Made by a program: the position numbers and the translations under genes
Notes under the pieces: generated by a model
What the model was told of the DNA's origin: nothing
Database searches by the model: none
What the model saw: only the letters and a program-made list of their open reading frames with translations
Assembly: GCA_037974665.1 (NCBI GenBank)
Contig: CM075770.1
Span: 60,213,850-60,277,849 of the forward strand
DNA length: 64,000 nt
From: Ehretia macrophylla
Taxonomy: Eukaryota > Streptophyta > Magnoliopsida > Boraginales > Ehretiaceae
Direction: 5' to 3'
In this document: one piece after another, positions 1 through 10,630 of the stretch
How positions within the stretch are numbered: the first letter of the stretch is position 1
How the letters are laid out: the number at the start of each line of letters is the position of its first letter

Positions 1-1462
1 AGTCACAAATAATCAATATATCACATAACACGTAAGAGGGACGGCAAAGTAGGCCGCCCTCACATATATGCACGATAAAAGTTCATATAAGCACGATATT
101 AACTAATAGATGCCAAAAGAAGCAATCGACACAATTAATTCCAATAATCTACTCAAATAACTTAAATATATCCTAAATATTCAATGCAAGGCATTACAAT
201 CCCACAACAAGTTCCAAATGCAACTAAAATGGCTAAAAACTACTTTTTCCCTTTCTTTAACCGAACTTTCTTTCTCCTAAGCATGGTTCGAGATTCCCAA
301 TCATACCCTAGTCTTACTATATTCCTAATTAAGCTCAAAGGTGCCTTTTAAAGTTACTAAAACTCATTTTTGAAGCAAAAGTTCGGGAAGGCCCCGAACG
401 GGTTTGAACTACAACTACACTAGCCAAATCTTATTTTCGCGAAACGAAAGCACCAAAGGTGCTTCCTTAGCTCAAGGACACCCAAATCAATGCCAAAACT
501 TGCCCGGATTGCTTAACGTATAAAACCCCCTTTTTAAAGTAAGCCAATTATGCAATTAAGTTCAAATTCGAGTGATTCAACCTAACATGGCTTTTCAACT
601 AACTTCCCTAGGGTCTAGAGCACCTAATTGATGCATCAATTCAAGCCAATTAGCAAATTTTCTCAAAACCCTAATTCTAGGCACTATTCATCACCTATTT
701 GATCAATCTCAACATTCAACCATTAACTATGTTATCAAACCTCAAAAGTTAAGTCTATAGGCATCAATTAACTCATAGAAAGCATTCATAACAAGTTTTT
801 TAGCTAATATCAACAAATCAATAAAATTCAATATATGAACATAAACTTTAAAAACAAATAAATGCATCTCCCTCACAATTTTGAAGATGAAGAAGCTTGT
901 TGAAGACTCTAGGTTGCTCAAAACCCCTCCCAAGATGAATCTAGAAGTTCAAAATGCAAGATTGTTGAAGCAAGAATATCCTTTTTCCTCCTTGAAGTGG
1001 ACGGCCAAACATAGGACATAGAGGGAATTTTTGGAAATGTTTTTATGACTAATATGTATTATGGCTTTTAGTTTTTATGAGTTATTTATTTTATATATTG
1101 TATATAATTAATATTCTAAGCTATGTAGTCTCAAATATTGATCAATTAAAGCTAATTGTAATTACAAATACTTTTAATTAAAACTAGCACTATTCTAACG
1201 TAACACTATTCAATGGTCACGAAAAACATTTTTCAAACGCACACTCCTAAGCTCGAAAGTTCAAAACGAAAATTTCTTGGTTCCTTTTAAATGTCAAGTG
1301 ACCTAGGAAAAATTTAAAATCAAGCTTTCGAAACAGTCAAAAATATTATGAATAGTAACCCACAATAAAAACAATTAAACAAGAAAAATGATGCACATAG
1401 AAATGCACACATAAGTATGTAAAGATTATAATAAATTTAGGGTGAAATTCTCGGGTGTCACA
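1..1462 (-). mobile_element. Partial LTR of an F-like Ty3/gypsy element (cut by window edge)
   Basis: This stretch aligns by eye along its whole length with the inner-to-outer part of the element F LTRs (about 41625-43095 and 49088-50556), including the CAAAGTAGG block near its start and the terminal GGGTGTCACA. It ends in the canonical CA at 1462. Satellite DNA begins immediately afterwards, and GCTAC at 1463-1467 is the candidate target duplication. In F this end of the LTR is the U3 start of a minus-strand element, so the same orientation is inferred. It has visibly more substitutions from F than the F LTRs have from each other. No coding capacity is visible; the small ORF at 742-933 lies in LTR sequence. 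Confidence 0.85.
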
Positions 1463-1681
1463 GCTACAAATTTAAAATATTAATCAAATTGTTTGTATAA
1501 ATAAATATATTCATTTATTTAGAATAAAATTAATAATATAAATCAAAAGTTGTTTTTAGATAATATAAAACATATTTACAAAATTTAATGTTAAATAAAT
1601 TTAGTTATTTAATATAAAATTAATTAATCTATAATTTATTATAACTAATTTTAGTTTTTGAATACCATTTTGTGGCCCCGT
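1463..1681. repeat. Satellite fragment, left side of element A
   Basis: These 219 bases match the A+T-rich spacer of the 294-bp satellite monomer found at 51479-63380, from GCTACAAA through the AAATAAA/TTTATTT part to GTGGCCCCGT. The last five bases (CCCGT) are duplicated at 51479-51483 on the far side of element A, so this is the other half of the monomer that A interrupted. Its spacer is of type L (AAAGTTGTTTTTAG), and the first monomer to the right of A is type K, so the alternating order of the array is kept across the insertion. Confidence 0.92.
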
Positions 1682-4600
1682 TGTAAAACCCCAGACCTGC
1701 ATACATATGTATTTACTATGTAGTGTCATTCATTTGTATACATTTATGTGCAATTATTATTGTTATTATTTTAAAATGTTTATTTTAAAATAGTTACTAT
1801 TCATAAGACTTTTGACTTTTTTATTTTCTTGGTTTTATATTTTTCCCCTGTTACTTGACATTTATGAGGCATGAACGAATTTGAATTACTTGCATAGCAC
1901 GTTGGGAAGACAAGTAGAAAAAAAAAATATTTTGTGTGTCGTAATGAATAGTAAAAAAATTCAGCTTTTTTTTTATATTGGGTATCTAGTGTTTAGCTTT
2001 GTTTTTGGGCACTTTAATTAGCTTGTAGTGCATTTTGGCCTAGCCCAAACCCATGACCTATGACCCAAACCCATTTTTCTTATCTTATAACCCATATAAG
2101 CCATAAAAATTGACCAAAATGAGAAAAAAAAAGCTGAAAAATTGGCCTAAAAGGGTATAAACAGGAATAAAAAGAAAATTTGCAAGAGTTGGCCATTTGA
2201 TCCAATCCAAAGCTTGGTTGTGAGATTTTGAGCTACCCAAGAGCCATTCCTGGCATCTTCTACTTGTTTAGGTGAGGGATCACATATTTATTTGCATTTA
2301 AAACTTGTTTCAAGATTATTTAAATTTTTAGATTTGTTATAAATGCTTGAATTTATGGTTGTTCTTGCTTATATTGCATGTTATAGAGAGTGTAGAGCAA
2401 ACTTTTGAGGTTATTTGATAATTTAGTTGGCTAAAAATAGTGGTGGCATGTTGGAGAAGATGATGAATAGTAAAAAAATGTGAATAGTAAACTCTTGTGT
2501 TTTAGCTTGATTTATTGCTTCAAATATGCTTAAATAAGTATGTAGAGCAAACTTTTGAAGTTAGTTAGCTTCTTGATTGGCTAGAAATGCAAAATTCAAC
2601 TTGGAGAAGATAATGAATAGTGCTAAACTAGGGTTCCGAAAAAAAGTTACAATTTAATTCGATTCGAGGCTTCTAGTAGTTGCTAATTAGGTCCTTGAGC
2701 ATGGAAAAAATATTCGTTATACTTGCCATGTGAAAATTTTGAGAATTTTGATCAAAATAGGCTACTTTAATTGGGAATTTCGGGGTTAACTCGAATCCGG
2801 ATATGTTTTGAGGTTATGGCTGGTCTTTATTAAGTATTGAAGCCTTAGAAGTGTCTTCGTTTCGCTTATTTGGATTCCGGAATTGGTACTTGTAGTGTAA
2901 ATGCACAAAGAGAAAATCGGGGATTTAATAGTAAATGAGGTTTAACGGGTGAGCTCGAGGGTCCTTGGAGTGCCATAAGGTGTGGTTTGAAGAATATGAT
3001 AATTCGTTTGGAAATCTTGAACCTTGTCTTTTGATTTGGAGCTTAATAGCAAAGATTGACAAAGGGGTTTCGGGTTGAATGAATCCGGGTGCGTTCGGGC
3101 ATTAGGGCTAGTGTCTAGTAAGTAAGGATGTGCTAGAAATGTATTCGCTTCGCTTAATTGAGCTCCGATTAGAGTACTTGTAGTGTAATGCATAAAGAGG
3201 TAAATTTGGACTTTTGGGGTAATTGTACTTTAAAGTGAGATTTCAAGGGTTTAAATAGTGCCATAAAGTGTTATTAGAAATGTAGTATAGTTAGATTTGA
3301 GGTTCATTATCTTGTGTGAAGATTAGAATCTAATTTGTAAGCATTTTGAAGGAGTTTTGTTAGAGTTTATGTAAATTAGTTGAGCTTATTGCATAATTAG
3401 CTATTTGAGTTATTATAATTGTTATATTTGTCTATTGAGTGAGTTATAAATTGTAATTTGGGTGAATAAGCATGATAATAATTCTAGGTCATGTTTATAG
3501 TTGGATTATATTTAAGTATTAAGTGTGTTTGTATAAAAAGTATATCTTTTTGAGTGAGATCTTATGAGTTAAGTATTTGTGAATATGTCTAAAGGAGGTA
3601 CAATCTTTGCTTGCTAAGTTATTGCTAAAGAAAATCAGTCCATGCATGCAAGAAATTCAATTAAAAATGTTGAGAACTTAATGTGTGCGTGTGTTCAACC
3701 GTGGCTGTCCAGAATTTTCAGCAAAATTGAGGCAACTTCGAGCTTAAAACTGTATTAATTGGAGAAGGATTAGGGGTTGAATTATATACCGTTAGAAAGC
3801 TTTACGAGTCTAGTTTCTACAGCTTTTTACGGTGCATTAATCGGAGTTGTCTAGAGCAAGTTATGATTATTTTGGTGAGATGTGTCAAAAATGCCCTGTT
3901 ACGCGAGAATCTGAATTTTGTAGTTATTTTGCTATAGTAATGATATAATTCAGTTCTAATTGGATGTATTCGATCAAGACCTTATTGTGTAGTGTTCTTG
4001 GATGATTAATAACGTAATGAGCCTCTTATAGTTATGTTGTATTCATGAATTGTAATTGAAATCTAATTACTAGTAAAGTTAATTTAAATTGAATGTTATT
4101 CTATTCGACTGTGAATGAGAAATGCTAGTAGAGTTGTGATGGTCACCACCTTTAGACATAGGTAATGTTTCTATATATGCTAAACAATTCAATTGTTAGA
4201 ATTAGTTGTTGTTATCAATGTGCAACTAGTGAACACTTAGAAAGGTCAAGTAAACTATGTGGAAGAATGTGTTTAATGCTTTTTGAAACTACATGTAAGG
4301 TTAATTGTAAGTTGATAGTTGTCTATTATATGTTAAATGTAATGAACTTAAGTTAATACTACTAGTGATATGTTAGAATCTTAGCTTGAAGTATAATTAT
4401 TTTACTAAAATAGTATGTTAGTTATTGAATGGTTGATAGTTAACTTTTCTATGAGTTGATAAATGCATTTCTTTCCCTATGTGCTAATGTTGGGCTATCT
4501 TCATAGAGATATTACTAACTATTGTAAGTAAAGTAGAATATGAATTAGAAGTTCATTAAAGTAGTAAAAGACTGGGCAGTGTCATTGCGAATGAATGTAT

Positions 4601-5473
4601 CATTTGAACATTAAAGTAACCTAACCTTTATTATCTATAAATTCTTTGGAGAAATTCTTTGAGTTGAGTTAATGGCTAGTTTAATGTATGTGGAGTGAAT
4701 TAGTTTCTTGTACAAGTTATTAACTAAAGTAAAATGAGAAATAGTATGAGTAATTGCAGGCTCATGTGTTGATCTTAGTTAAACTAAATTCTAGCTCGAT
4801 TTATATCTAGTTATAGCATGCTGGTTGAATCATTCTCCTTTAAGTTTTTGAACTATCTTCTTAATTAACTTGTAGACTATTAAAAATATGGAATATATGT
4901 TAAGTTAAAGTATATAAAAGTGGTGTTTTGTTAAAAATAGAATTCTAATAGATATTGTATATATACTAAATAAGCGAAGTTATAAGTTAGCTAACCTAGC
5001 TAAATAATTAATGAATGTTGTAGTTAAAGAGTAATTGAATTAATGTTTGCTCATAGGTTCAAAGTGACTGGAAATGATGTGATTCAAACTTACATCTTGG
5101 AGCTCGATAGAGGTGAGAGACCTGCATCCTTACGTGCACTATAGTTTATTTTCTTTCTAAAATAGTATATTGTTTAGTATAATTGCGTAATTGATATATG
5201 CTTATTGTTGCTAAATTGTAACTTGGTGCGAGAACAACTTACTTTTTGTCCTTAAATGTGTTTCCTGATTATATTGTCATTGTTATCATTCTTGCATTGC
5301 ATCGTGGTTGCGCAACCTCATTGTCGCGGCGGATGCGATGGCCTCGCTGGGCGGCATCGGGCTTGCCAGTGTTGGTTGCCTTAGCTCCGTCTGCTATTTC
5401 CTCACTCGCCTGGTCCGGAGATTGCCAGAGGGTGTTGGGTCGTAGGATCGGGTACATCCGGAGTACCCATTGG
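1682..5473 (+). mobile_element. Element A 5' LTR, first part (up to insertion of C)
   Basis: The sequence matches 37037-40635 (the 3' LTR) throughout, with a few percent visible substitutions. It begins TGTAAAACCCC and is interrupted after ATTGG at 5473 by element C. The segment from about 3727 onward is nearly identical to the LTRs of element B from about 6940, while the first 2 kb is not. Near its end lie the palindrome GGTTGCGCAACC (5306-5317) and the block GGGTCGTAGGATCGGG that recurs in other LTR families here. Short ORFs (for example 4165-4356 and 5246-5629) recur in the parallel LTR copies and are not considered genes. Confidence 0.9.
2386..3340 (+). repeat. Two internal tandem duplications in the element A LTR
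   Basis: Two diverged copies around 2386-2490 and 2540-2635 share GTAGAGCAAACTTTTGA and TTGGAGAAGATAATGAATAG-like stretches. A second pair of roughly 285-bp units, about 2770-3055 and 3060-3340, shares the order TTTCGGG..GAATCCGG, a TTCGCTT stretch, TGTAGTGTAA, AAAGAG and TGCCATAA. The same duplications are present in the 3' LTR (about 37745-37990 and 38135-38650), so they predate transposition of this copy. Confidence 0.65.
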
Positions 5474-5521
5474 TGTCACGCCCCGACCCGACCCCGTAAA
5501 AGGTCAAGCCCGGACCCGACA
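5474..5521 (-). mobile_element. Truncated 3' LTR of element C
   Basis: These 48 bases (TGTCACGCCCCGACC...CGGACCCGAC) match the outer end of the C 5' LTR at 33296-33343 and then stop abruptly. The next bases encode part of the integrase C-terminal region. About 2.2 kb of LTR, the polypurine tract and the chromodomain coding end are therefore missing. The junction lies in short similarity: both partners carry a TGT-GG(G)-CC-like stretch when read on the minus strand, which suggests deletion by illegitimate recombination. Confidence 0.85.
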
Positions 5522-5551
5522 TACCTGGGACTAAGTTTCCCGCTCTTACCG
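5522..5551 (-). pseudogene. Integrase C-terminal fragment of element C (left of B)
   Basis: On the minus strand this reads GKLSPRYVG, the conserved segment that follows the GLIRHGK stretch in the integrases of D (18427-19362) and F (42979-44484). It continues the coding sequence that resumes at 14620 on the other side of element B. The TACCG duplication (5547-5551 and 14620-14624) marks the break. Upstream on the plus strand it is fused to the remnant LTR end. Confidence 0.85.
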
Positions 5552-8500
5552 TGTGACGCCCGAGTTTTAGCCATGCATTCAATTACTGTTGCATCCCTTG
5601 TTTGCGCATTTCCTTCTGTGCATTATTAAATGTCTTCTTAAATTACTATTCACTCCGTTTTTAACTTCATGCTATTAGCGAATTAGCATTTTTATTAAAT
5701 CATATTAATTGTTAGAGTAGTGGGAAAAATGTGCATTTGAGCTAGAGGCGATAGGAGAGCTCGTTTAGAAAATGATTTTTGTAGTTGTATGAATAGTGTT
5801 ACGTAACATAACTTAGGGAATGAATTAGCTAGCATTCATTTTACTATCTAGGCTCGTTTTAAGCTAACTAAGTGCATTTAGTGAACCATTTAAGCAAGCA
5901 ACTTAGCCCCATTTAATATATAACTCACACAACACACACATTAGCTCATAACTTAGCAAAAAAAAAACAGCATGCTGAAAACACTGGAGCAAATCCGAGA
6001 ATTGCATAGGAGAAGAAATAGAGTTTTTTTGCTCAACAAATCCTTATTCCAAGCCAAGCCAAGCTAGGTGCAGGTGGTTTAGGGTGTCTACTAGCCTCCT
6101 AGGAGCTCCTACGTGCATTGGTGAGGGATTTTACGGATTATTTTCGCATTTTAAAATAGTTGCTATTTTCTTGATTTGTTGAAAATGTGTTCAAATGCTA
6201 TTGTATTGATTATCTATTCTATTATACCTTGTATATGAGTGCTAGAGAACATATTTGAACCATTGTTTCGCTTTTTAAACGGTTGGAATCGTTAGTTTAA
6301 TTCATGAGGTCAATAGTGACATTTTTTCTAGGGTTTTGTGTAATTGCTCGAATTAGCTTGATTCAACACTCCTAATAGATGCCTTAGGTGCTAATGAATG
6401 TAGTCTAATAGCCCCGTGCACTTGAATTGCTCTAAAATCGCATAAAACGTAAAATAGTCGACTTTAATAAAGGGGTTTCGGGGTTAAGATGAATCCGGGT
6501 GGATTCGGGCTCTACTTTTGGTATCCTTAGGCTACCTAGGTGCTATAGAAGCTTTGTTAATCCTTGTTTGAAGCCCGGATGAGGTAGGTGTAGTGTAAAG
6601 CTATAAGAGGGAATTTGGAGCTTTCAAGGTTATTGCGGGCATTTGAATGAGTTAGAGGGTTGAAAGGGTTCCTTGAGGATTAGTTAGAAGGTTGGTAGAG
6701 TTTCCCTTTAAATTTGAATCATTAACTTTGGTTTGGAGGAGAAATAGCTTGAATAACAAAGGGGTTTAGGTGCAATTTCGGTTGTCTCGCGCTTATAACA
6801 CCTTGGCATGACTTCTTGAATGTTTAAATGTAGTTTCAAGTTGGTGTGGAACTTTTGATGTAATTCTAATTATATCTTGTATATGCCCTTTTGTAAAACT
6901 GCTTATTTGCTTGTATAAACTGCTTCTATTCTAACTGCATTGAGGCAACTTTGAGCTTAAAACAGTATTAATTGGAGAAGGATTAGGGGTTGAATTATAT
7001 ACCATTAGAAAGCCTTACGAGTCTAGTTTCTACAACTTTTTACGGTGCATTAATCGGAGTTGTCTAGAGCAAGTTATGATCATTTTGGTGAGATGTGTCA
7101 GAAATGTCTTGTTACGCGAAAATTTGAATTTTGTTGTTATTTTGCTATAGTAATGATATAATTCAGTTCTAATTGGATGTATTCGATCAAGACCTTATTG
7201 TGTAGTGTCCTTGGATGATTAATAACGTAATGGGGCTCTTATAGTTATGTTGTTTTCATGAATTGTAATTGAAATCTAATTGCTAGTAAAGTTAATTTAA
7301 ATTGAAAGCTATTCTATTCGACTGTGAATGAGAAATGCTAGTAGAGTTGTGATGGTCACCACCTTTAGACATAGGTAATGTTTCTATATATGCTAAACAA
7401 TTCAACTGTTAGAATTAGTTGTTGTTATCAATGTGCAACTAATGAACACTTAGAAAGGTCAAGTAAACTATGTGGAAGAATGTGTTTAATGCTTTTTGAA
7501 ACTACATGTAAGGTTAATTGTAAGTTGATAGTTGTCTATTATATGTTAAATGTAATTAACTTAAGTTAATACTACTAGTGATATGTTAGAATCTTAGCTT
7601 GAAGTATAGTTATTTTACTAAAATAGTATGTTAGTTATTAAATGGTTGATAGTTAACTTTTCTATTAGTTGATAAATGCATTTCTTTCCCTATGTGCTAA
7701 TATTGGGCTATCTTCATAGAGATATTACTAACTATTGTAAGTAAAGTAGAATATGAATTAGAAGTTCATTAAAGTAGTAAAAGACTGGATAGTGTCATTG
7801 TGAATGAATGTGTCAGTTGAACATTAAAGTAACCTAACCTTTATTATCTATATATCCTTTGGAGAAATTCTTTGAGTTGAGTTAATGGCTAGTTTATTGG
7901 TATGTGGAGTGAATTAATTTCTTGTACAAGTTATTAACTAAAGTAAAATGAGAAATAGTATGAGTAACTGCAGGCTCATGTGTTGATTTTAGTTAAACTA
8001 AATTATAGCTCGATTTATATCTAGTTATAGCATGCTGGTTGAATCATTCTCATTTAAGTTTTTGAACTATCTTCTTAATTAACTTGTAGACTATTGAAAA
8101 TATAGAATATATGTTAAGTTGAAGTATATAAAAGTGGTGTTTTGTTAAAAATAGAATTCTAATAGATATTGTATATATGCTAAATAAGCGAAGTTATAAG
8201 TTAGCTAACTTAGAATGAATGTTGTAGTTAAAGAGTAATTGAAGTAATGTTTGCTCATAGGTTCAAGGTGACTGGAAATGATGGGATTCAAACTTAATCT
8301 TGGAGCTCGGTAGAGGTGAGGGACCTGCATCCTTACGTGCATCATAGTTTATTTTCTTTCTAAAAGAGTATATTGTTTAGTATAATTGCGTAATTGATAT
8401 ATGTTTATTATTGCTAAATTGTAACTTGGTGCGAGAACAACTTACTTTGTCCTTAAATGTGTTTCCTGATTATATTGTCATTGTTATCATTCTTGCATTG

Positions 8501-8905
8501 CATCGTGGTTGCGCAACCTCATTGTCGCGGCGGATGCGATGGCCTCACTGGGCGGCATCGGGCTTGCCAGTGTTGGGTGCCTTAGCTCCGTCTTCTATTC
8601 CTTCACTCGCCTGGTTCGGAGATTGCCAGGGGGTGTTGGGTCGTAGGATCGGGTACATCCGGAGTACCCATTGTTGAAGGGATGCCGGCATATCGAGATC
8701 GAGATCGTGGTTCGTGGATCGGGGATCGAAGATTTGGAGTTATAAGGGTTATCGATTGTATCCTTTTAAAATGTGGTATTAGAATTGTTATTCACTGTTT
8801 ATCTATTGTATTAATTGTGTTAAGTTGCTGCATTGCACGTCCCCGGTAGACCTTATCCCTCACTGAGCAATTGTGATTGCTTATACCTCGCTAAACATGT
8901 TTCAG

Positions 8906-8982
8906 GAAGTGCTGAAGGTGAACCCCAACTAGTTGAGGTACTAGTGGAAGAGGAAGAAGTTCAGGCTGAGCCTTTGCCCTAG
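8906..8982 (+). other. Conserved acidic mini-ORF after a splice-acceptor-like site (B 5' LTR)
   Basis: After TGTTTCAG (acceptor-like, ending at 8905) the frame reads ..SAEGEPQLVE..VEEEEVQAEPLP and stops with TAG at 8980-8982. The same frame, at the same phase relative to CAG, is found in the LTRs of C, D, E and F. A hairpin TGAGCAA/TTGCTTA (8864-8883) lies about 20 bases upstream of the acceptor. It could be a spliced LTR-encoded exon or a leader uORF. No upstream exon or donor could be fixed, so its coding status is inferred. Confidence 0.45.
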
Positions 8983-9420
8983 TTGTTGTGTGTTTGTTGT
9001 CTAAGGTGGATTTGCCTTCTTGTTGTTACATGGTATACTTGTATTGTTATAGCATGATCTATTTTGTGGCCTTAAGGCTATGTATATTCTTGTAGTTGCA
9101 AGTTGAAAGCTATTGGTTATAATGTTAACTTTGAGATATTATGGCTTGTAATAACTTTTAATTCTCCTTTTAGTTCTTGCATGCTTGGGGGTGTATGTTT
9201 AGAGGTGTTGATTTCAGCTTCTAAAATTGCTCTAATGTTATCATAGGATGGCATGTTAAAAAGGTTTAATGAAAAGTTAAGTTGGGTGCATGCATGTGTG
9301 ATTTGGAGCTGTTGTTTGTCTCCTGGCTTGGATGACCTTCAATATTTGAATTTTAATTATAAAAGCTTGTTTTAGTATATTGTGGCTATTTTGAGCATTT
9401 ACAGGTTTGAAAAATGTCCG

Positions 9421-9443
9421 CGGTACAGAGGAAACTATGTCCG
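9421..9443 (+). promoter_or_regulatory. Conserved U5-side stem-loop (B 5' LTR)
   Basis: CGGTACAGAGGAAACTATGT followed by CCG matches, with one change, the stem ACAGAG-GANA-CTCTGT found near the same LTR end in A, B 3', D and F. A function as an RNA structure in the transcript leader or 3' end is inferred only. Confidence 0.5.
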
Positions 9444-9540
9444 TTTTTTTCCTAAAATTTTGTGACCGGGTTTGGTATTGGGTTGAGAATAGCATGGTTA
9501 TTAGAGCCTCCGGTCTCGTGAGGGATCGGGGCGTTACAGG

Positions 9541-9558
9541 TGGTATCAGAGCTTAGTT
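9541..9558 (+). promoter_or_regulatory. Primer binding site, element B (initiator Met-tRNA)
   Basis: TGGTATCAGAGCTTAGTT starts two bases after the 5' LTR end. The first 12 bases are complementary to the 3' end of plant initiator tRNA-Met (GCUCUGAUACCA), the usual minus-strand primer of plant Ty3/gypsy elements. Confidence 0.93.
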
Positions 9559-10594
9559 AGCTCTCAGCCGGGATAGGGTCCTCGGCCTGTCGGGTAGTAA
9601 TCCTTGTGTGTGTGCTTGTTAAGTGTGTCTTGAAAGTGTGTGCTTGAATGTGTGATTGTGTGTCTTGAATTGATTGTGTGCACCTATGTGATATAGTTAT
9701 GTGTTATGTCTTAAATGTGTGCTGAGTGAAGTGAAGTTGCATCGAATTGACCTCGTGAATCGTTATCTGCTTGAATTATTGATTGTACCGTATGTACTTG
9801 AGCATTTTGAATTAAGTTTTGTTGTGAATTGAATTGGTTTTGTTATGATTCGCACTTGAATGATTTTGTTGCTTACATTGCTTTATATGCTCTTTTATAA
9901 TCATGCTTGCATAATAGTTTAAAGAATGTTTATACATATGCAATAGTTTGGCATTCATACATAGTCCGTCGAATGATAAGAAAAACTTCTTCCTCCCCTG
10001 AAGAGAGGTGATTAGTGGCTGGCCTTTCAAGTTATGTGGATTAGTAGGAACGTGAAGCGGTTGATCAACTCTTTTATTTGGGAATTGGTGTTGTAGGCAG
10101 AGCTCAGTTATTAGGATTCTTCTAAGGCCTTCTTCAGTGCTTAGCGGTCAGAAATGAGTAGCTTCTTTTGGGGTTTCTATATGACAGTTCTCTGGAACAT
10201 ATTCTTGGTAATTTTTTTTTTATCAGGTATTCTTTTGGTATTCTTTTGTCGACATCTCTCAGAAAAAAATTGGTATATGGATTCTTTTCAGCCTTATTAT
10301 CTGGTATTATTTACAATACTCCTGCACGGAACTTTTATTGGTATTTTCTCGCCGCTCTTAGTTGGGATTCCATTCTTCTATGGTATTTATGCCAGCGGGA
10401 TTCTTATTTGGATTTCGAAGTAGCATCTTTATTGGGGCATTTATTTGGCCTTATTAAGTGAGGTTCGCAGACAATACTACTGGGATTTCTTAATGAGCTC
10501 CCATGAGAATTCGTATATGGTATTCTTGCTTAGCAACTGATGACGAATAATCGGAGTTGGTTTTCAGTTGATGCGGAGTTCTCTTGTGAAGAAG

Positions 10595-10630
10595 AATTGC
10601 GTGGACGCAATTAGTTTAAGGGGGAGAGGA
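10595..10630 (+). promoter_or_regulatory. Pre-PPT hairpin and polypurine tract, element B
   Basis: AATTGCG-TGGA-CGCAATT (10595-10612) is a perfect 7-bp inverted repeat with a 4-base loop. It is followed by the polypurine tract AAGGGGGAGAGGA (about 10618-10630), directly abutting the 3' LTR. The tract primes plus-strand DNA synthesis in LTR elements. The same hairpin lies at the same place in A, D and F. In D and F it also encodes the last pol residues, whereas B has no pol, so its retention here suggests a role in the nucleic acid itself. Confidence 0.85.

Larger units (their letters stand above)
5552..9538 (+). mobile_element. Element B 5' LTR
   Basis: It is colinear with 10631-14619, differing by scattered substitutions and small indels. 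The first ~1.4 kb (to about 6940) follows the D LTR read on D's sense strand (shared order: AACCATGCATT-like start, TTTGCGCATTTC, CTAGGGTTTTGTGTAATTGC, GGCTACCTAGGTGCTATAGA). From about 6940 it follows the A LTR instead. Blocks near its end include GGTTGCGCAACC (8507-8518), GGGTCGTAGGATCGGG, the pre-acceptor hairpin (8864-8883), and a U5 stem (9421-9443). Confidence 0.93.
9539..10630 (+). mobile_element. Element B interior (1.1 kb, non-coding)
   Basis: The interior has a primer site, a leader similar to that of element A (CAGCCGGGATAGGGTCCTCG just after the primer site in both), a GT-rich stretch (9600-9720), then a T-rich part with repeated TTATTTGG and GGTATTCTT words, and finally the hairpin and polypurine tract. 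Overlapping frames at 10154-10423 and 10168-10461 are hydrophobic because the DNA is T-rich; neither has a recognisable domain. About 45 bases near 10402-10451 resemble 36740-36776 in A. I see no gag or pol remnant except the last few codons before the polypurine tract. Confidence 0.85.

Noticed and set aside
4165..4356. 63-residue ORF repeated at 4165, 7378 and 39535
   Set aside because: It is repeated with the A/B LTR module, disrupted in the B 3' LTR copy near 12560, and has no coding signature beyond openness.
5246..5629. 127-residue ORF spanning the A/C/B junctions
   Set aside because: It crosses two insertion boundaries (5473/5474 and 5551/5552), so it is an accidental fusion of three elements.
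10154..10461. Two overlapping hydrophobic frames in the interior of B that look like a membrane protein
   Set aside because: The DNA is T-rich and repetitive, which by itself gives Phe/Leu/Ile-rich translations. Two frames overlap, no domain is recognisable, and the A interior has only loosely similar short frames.
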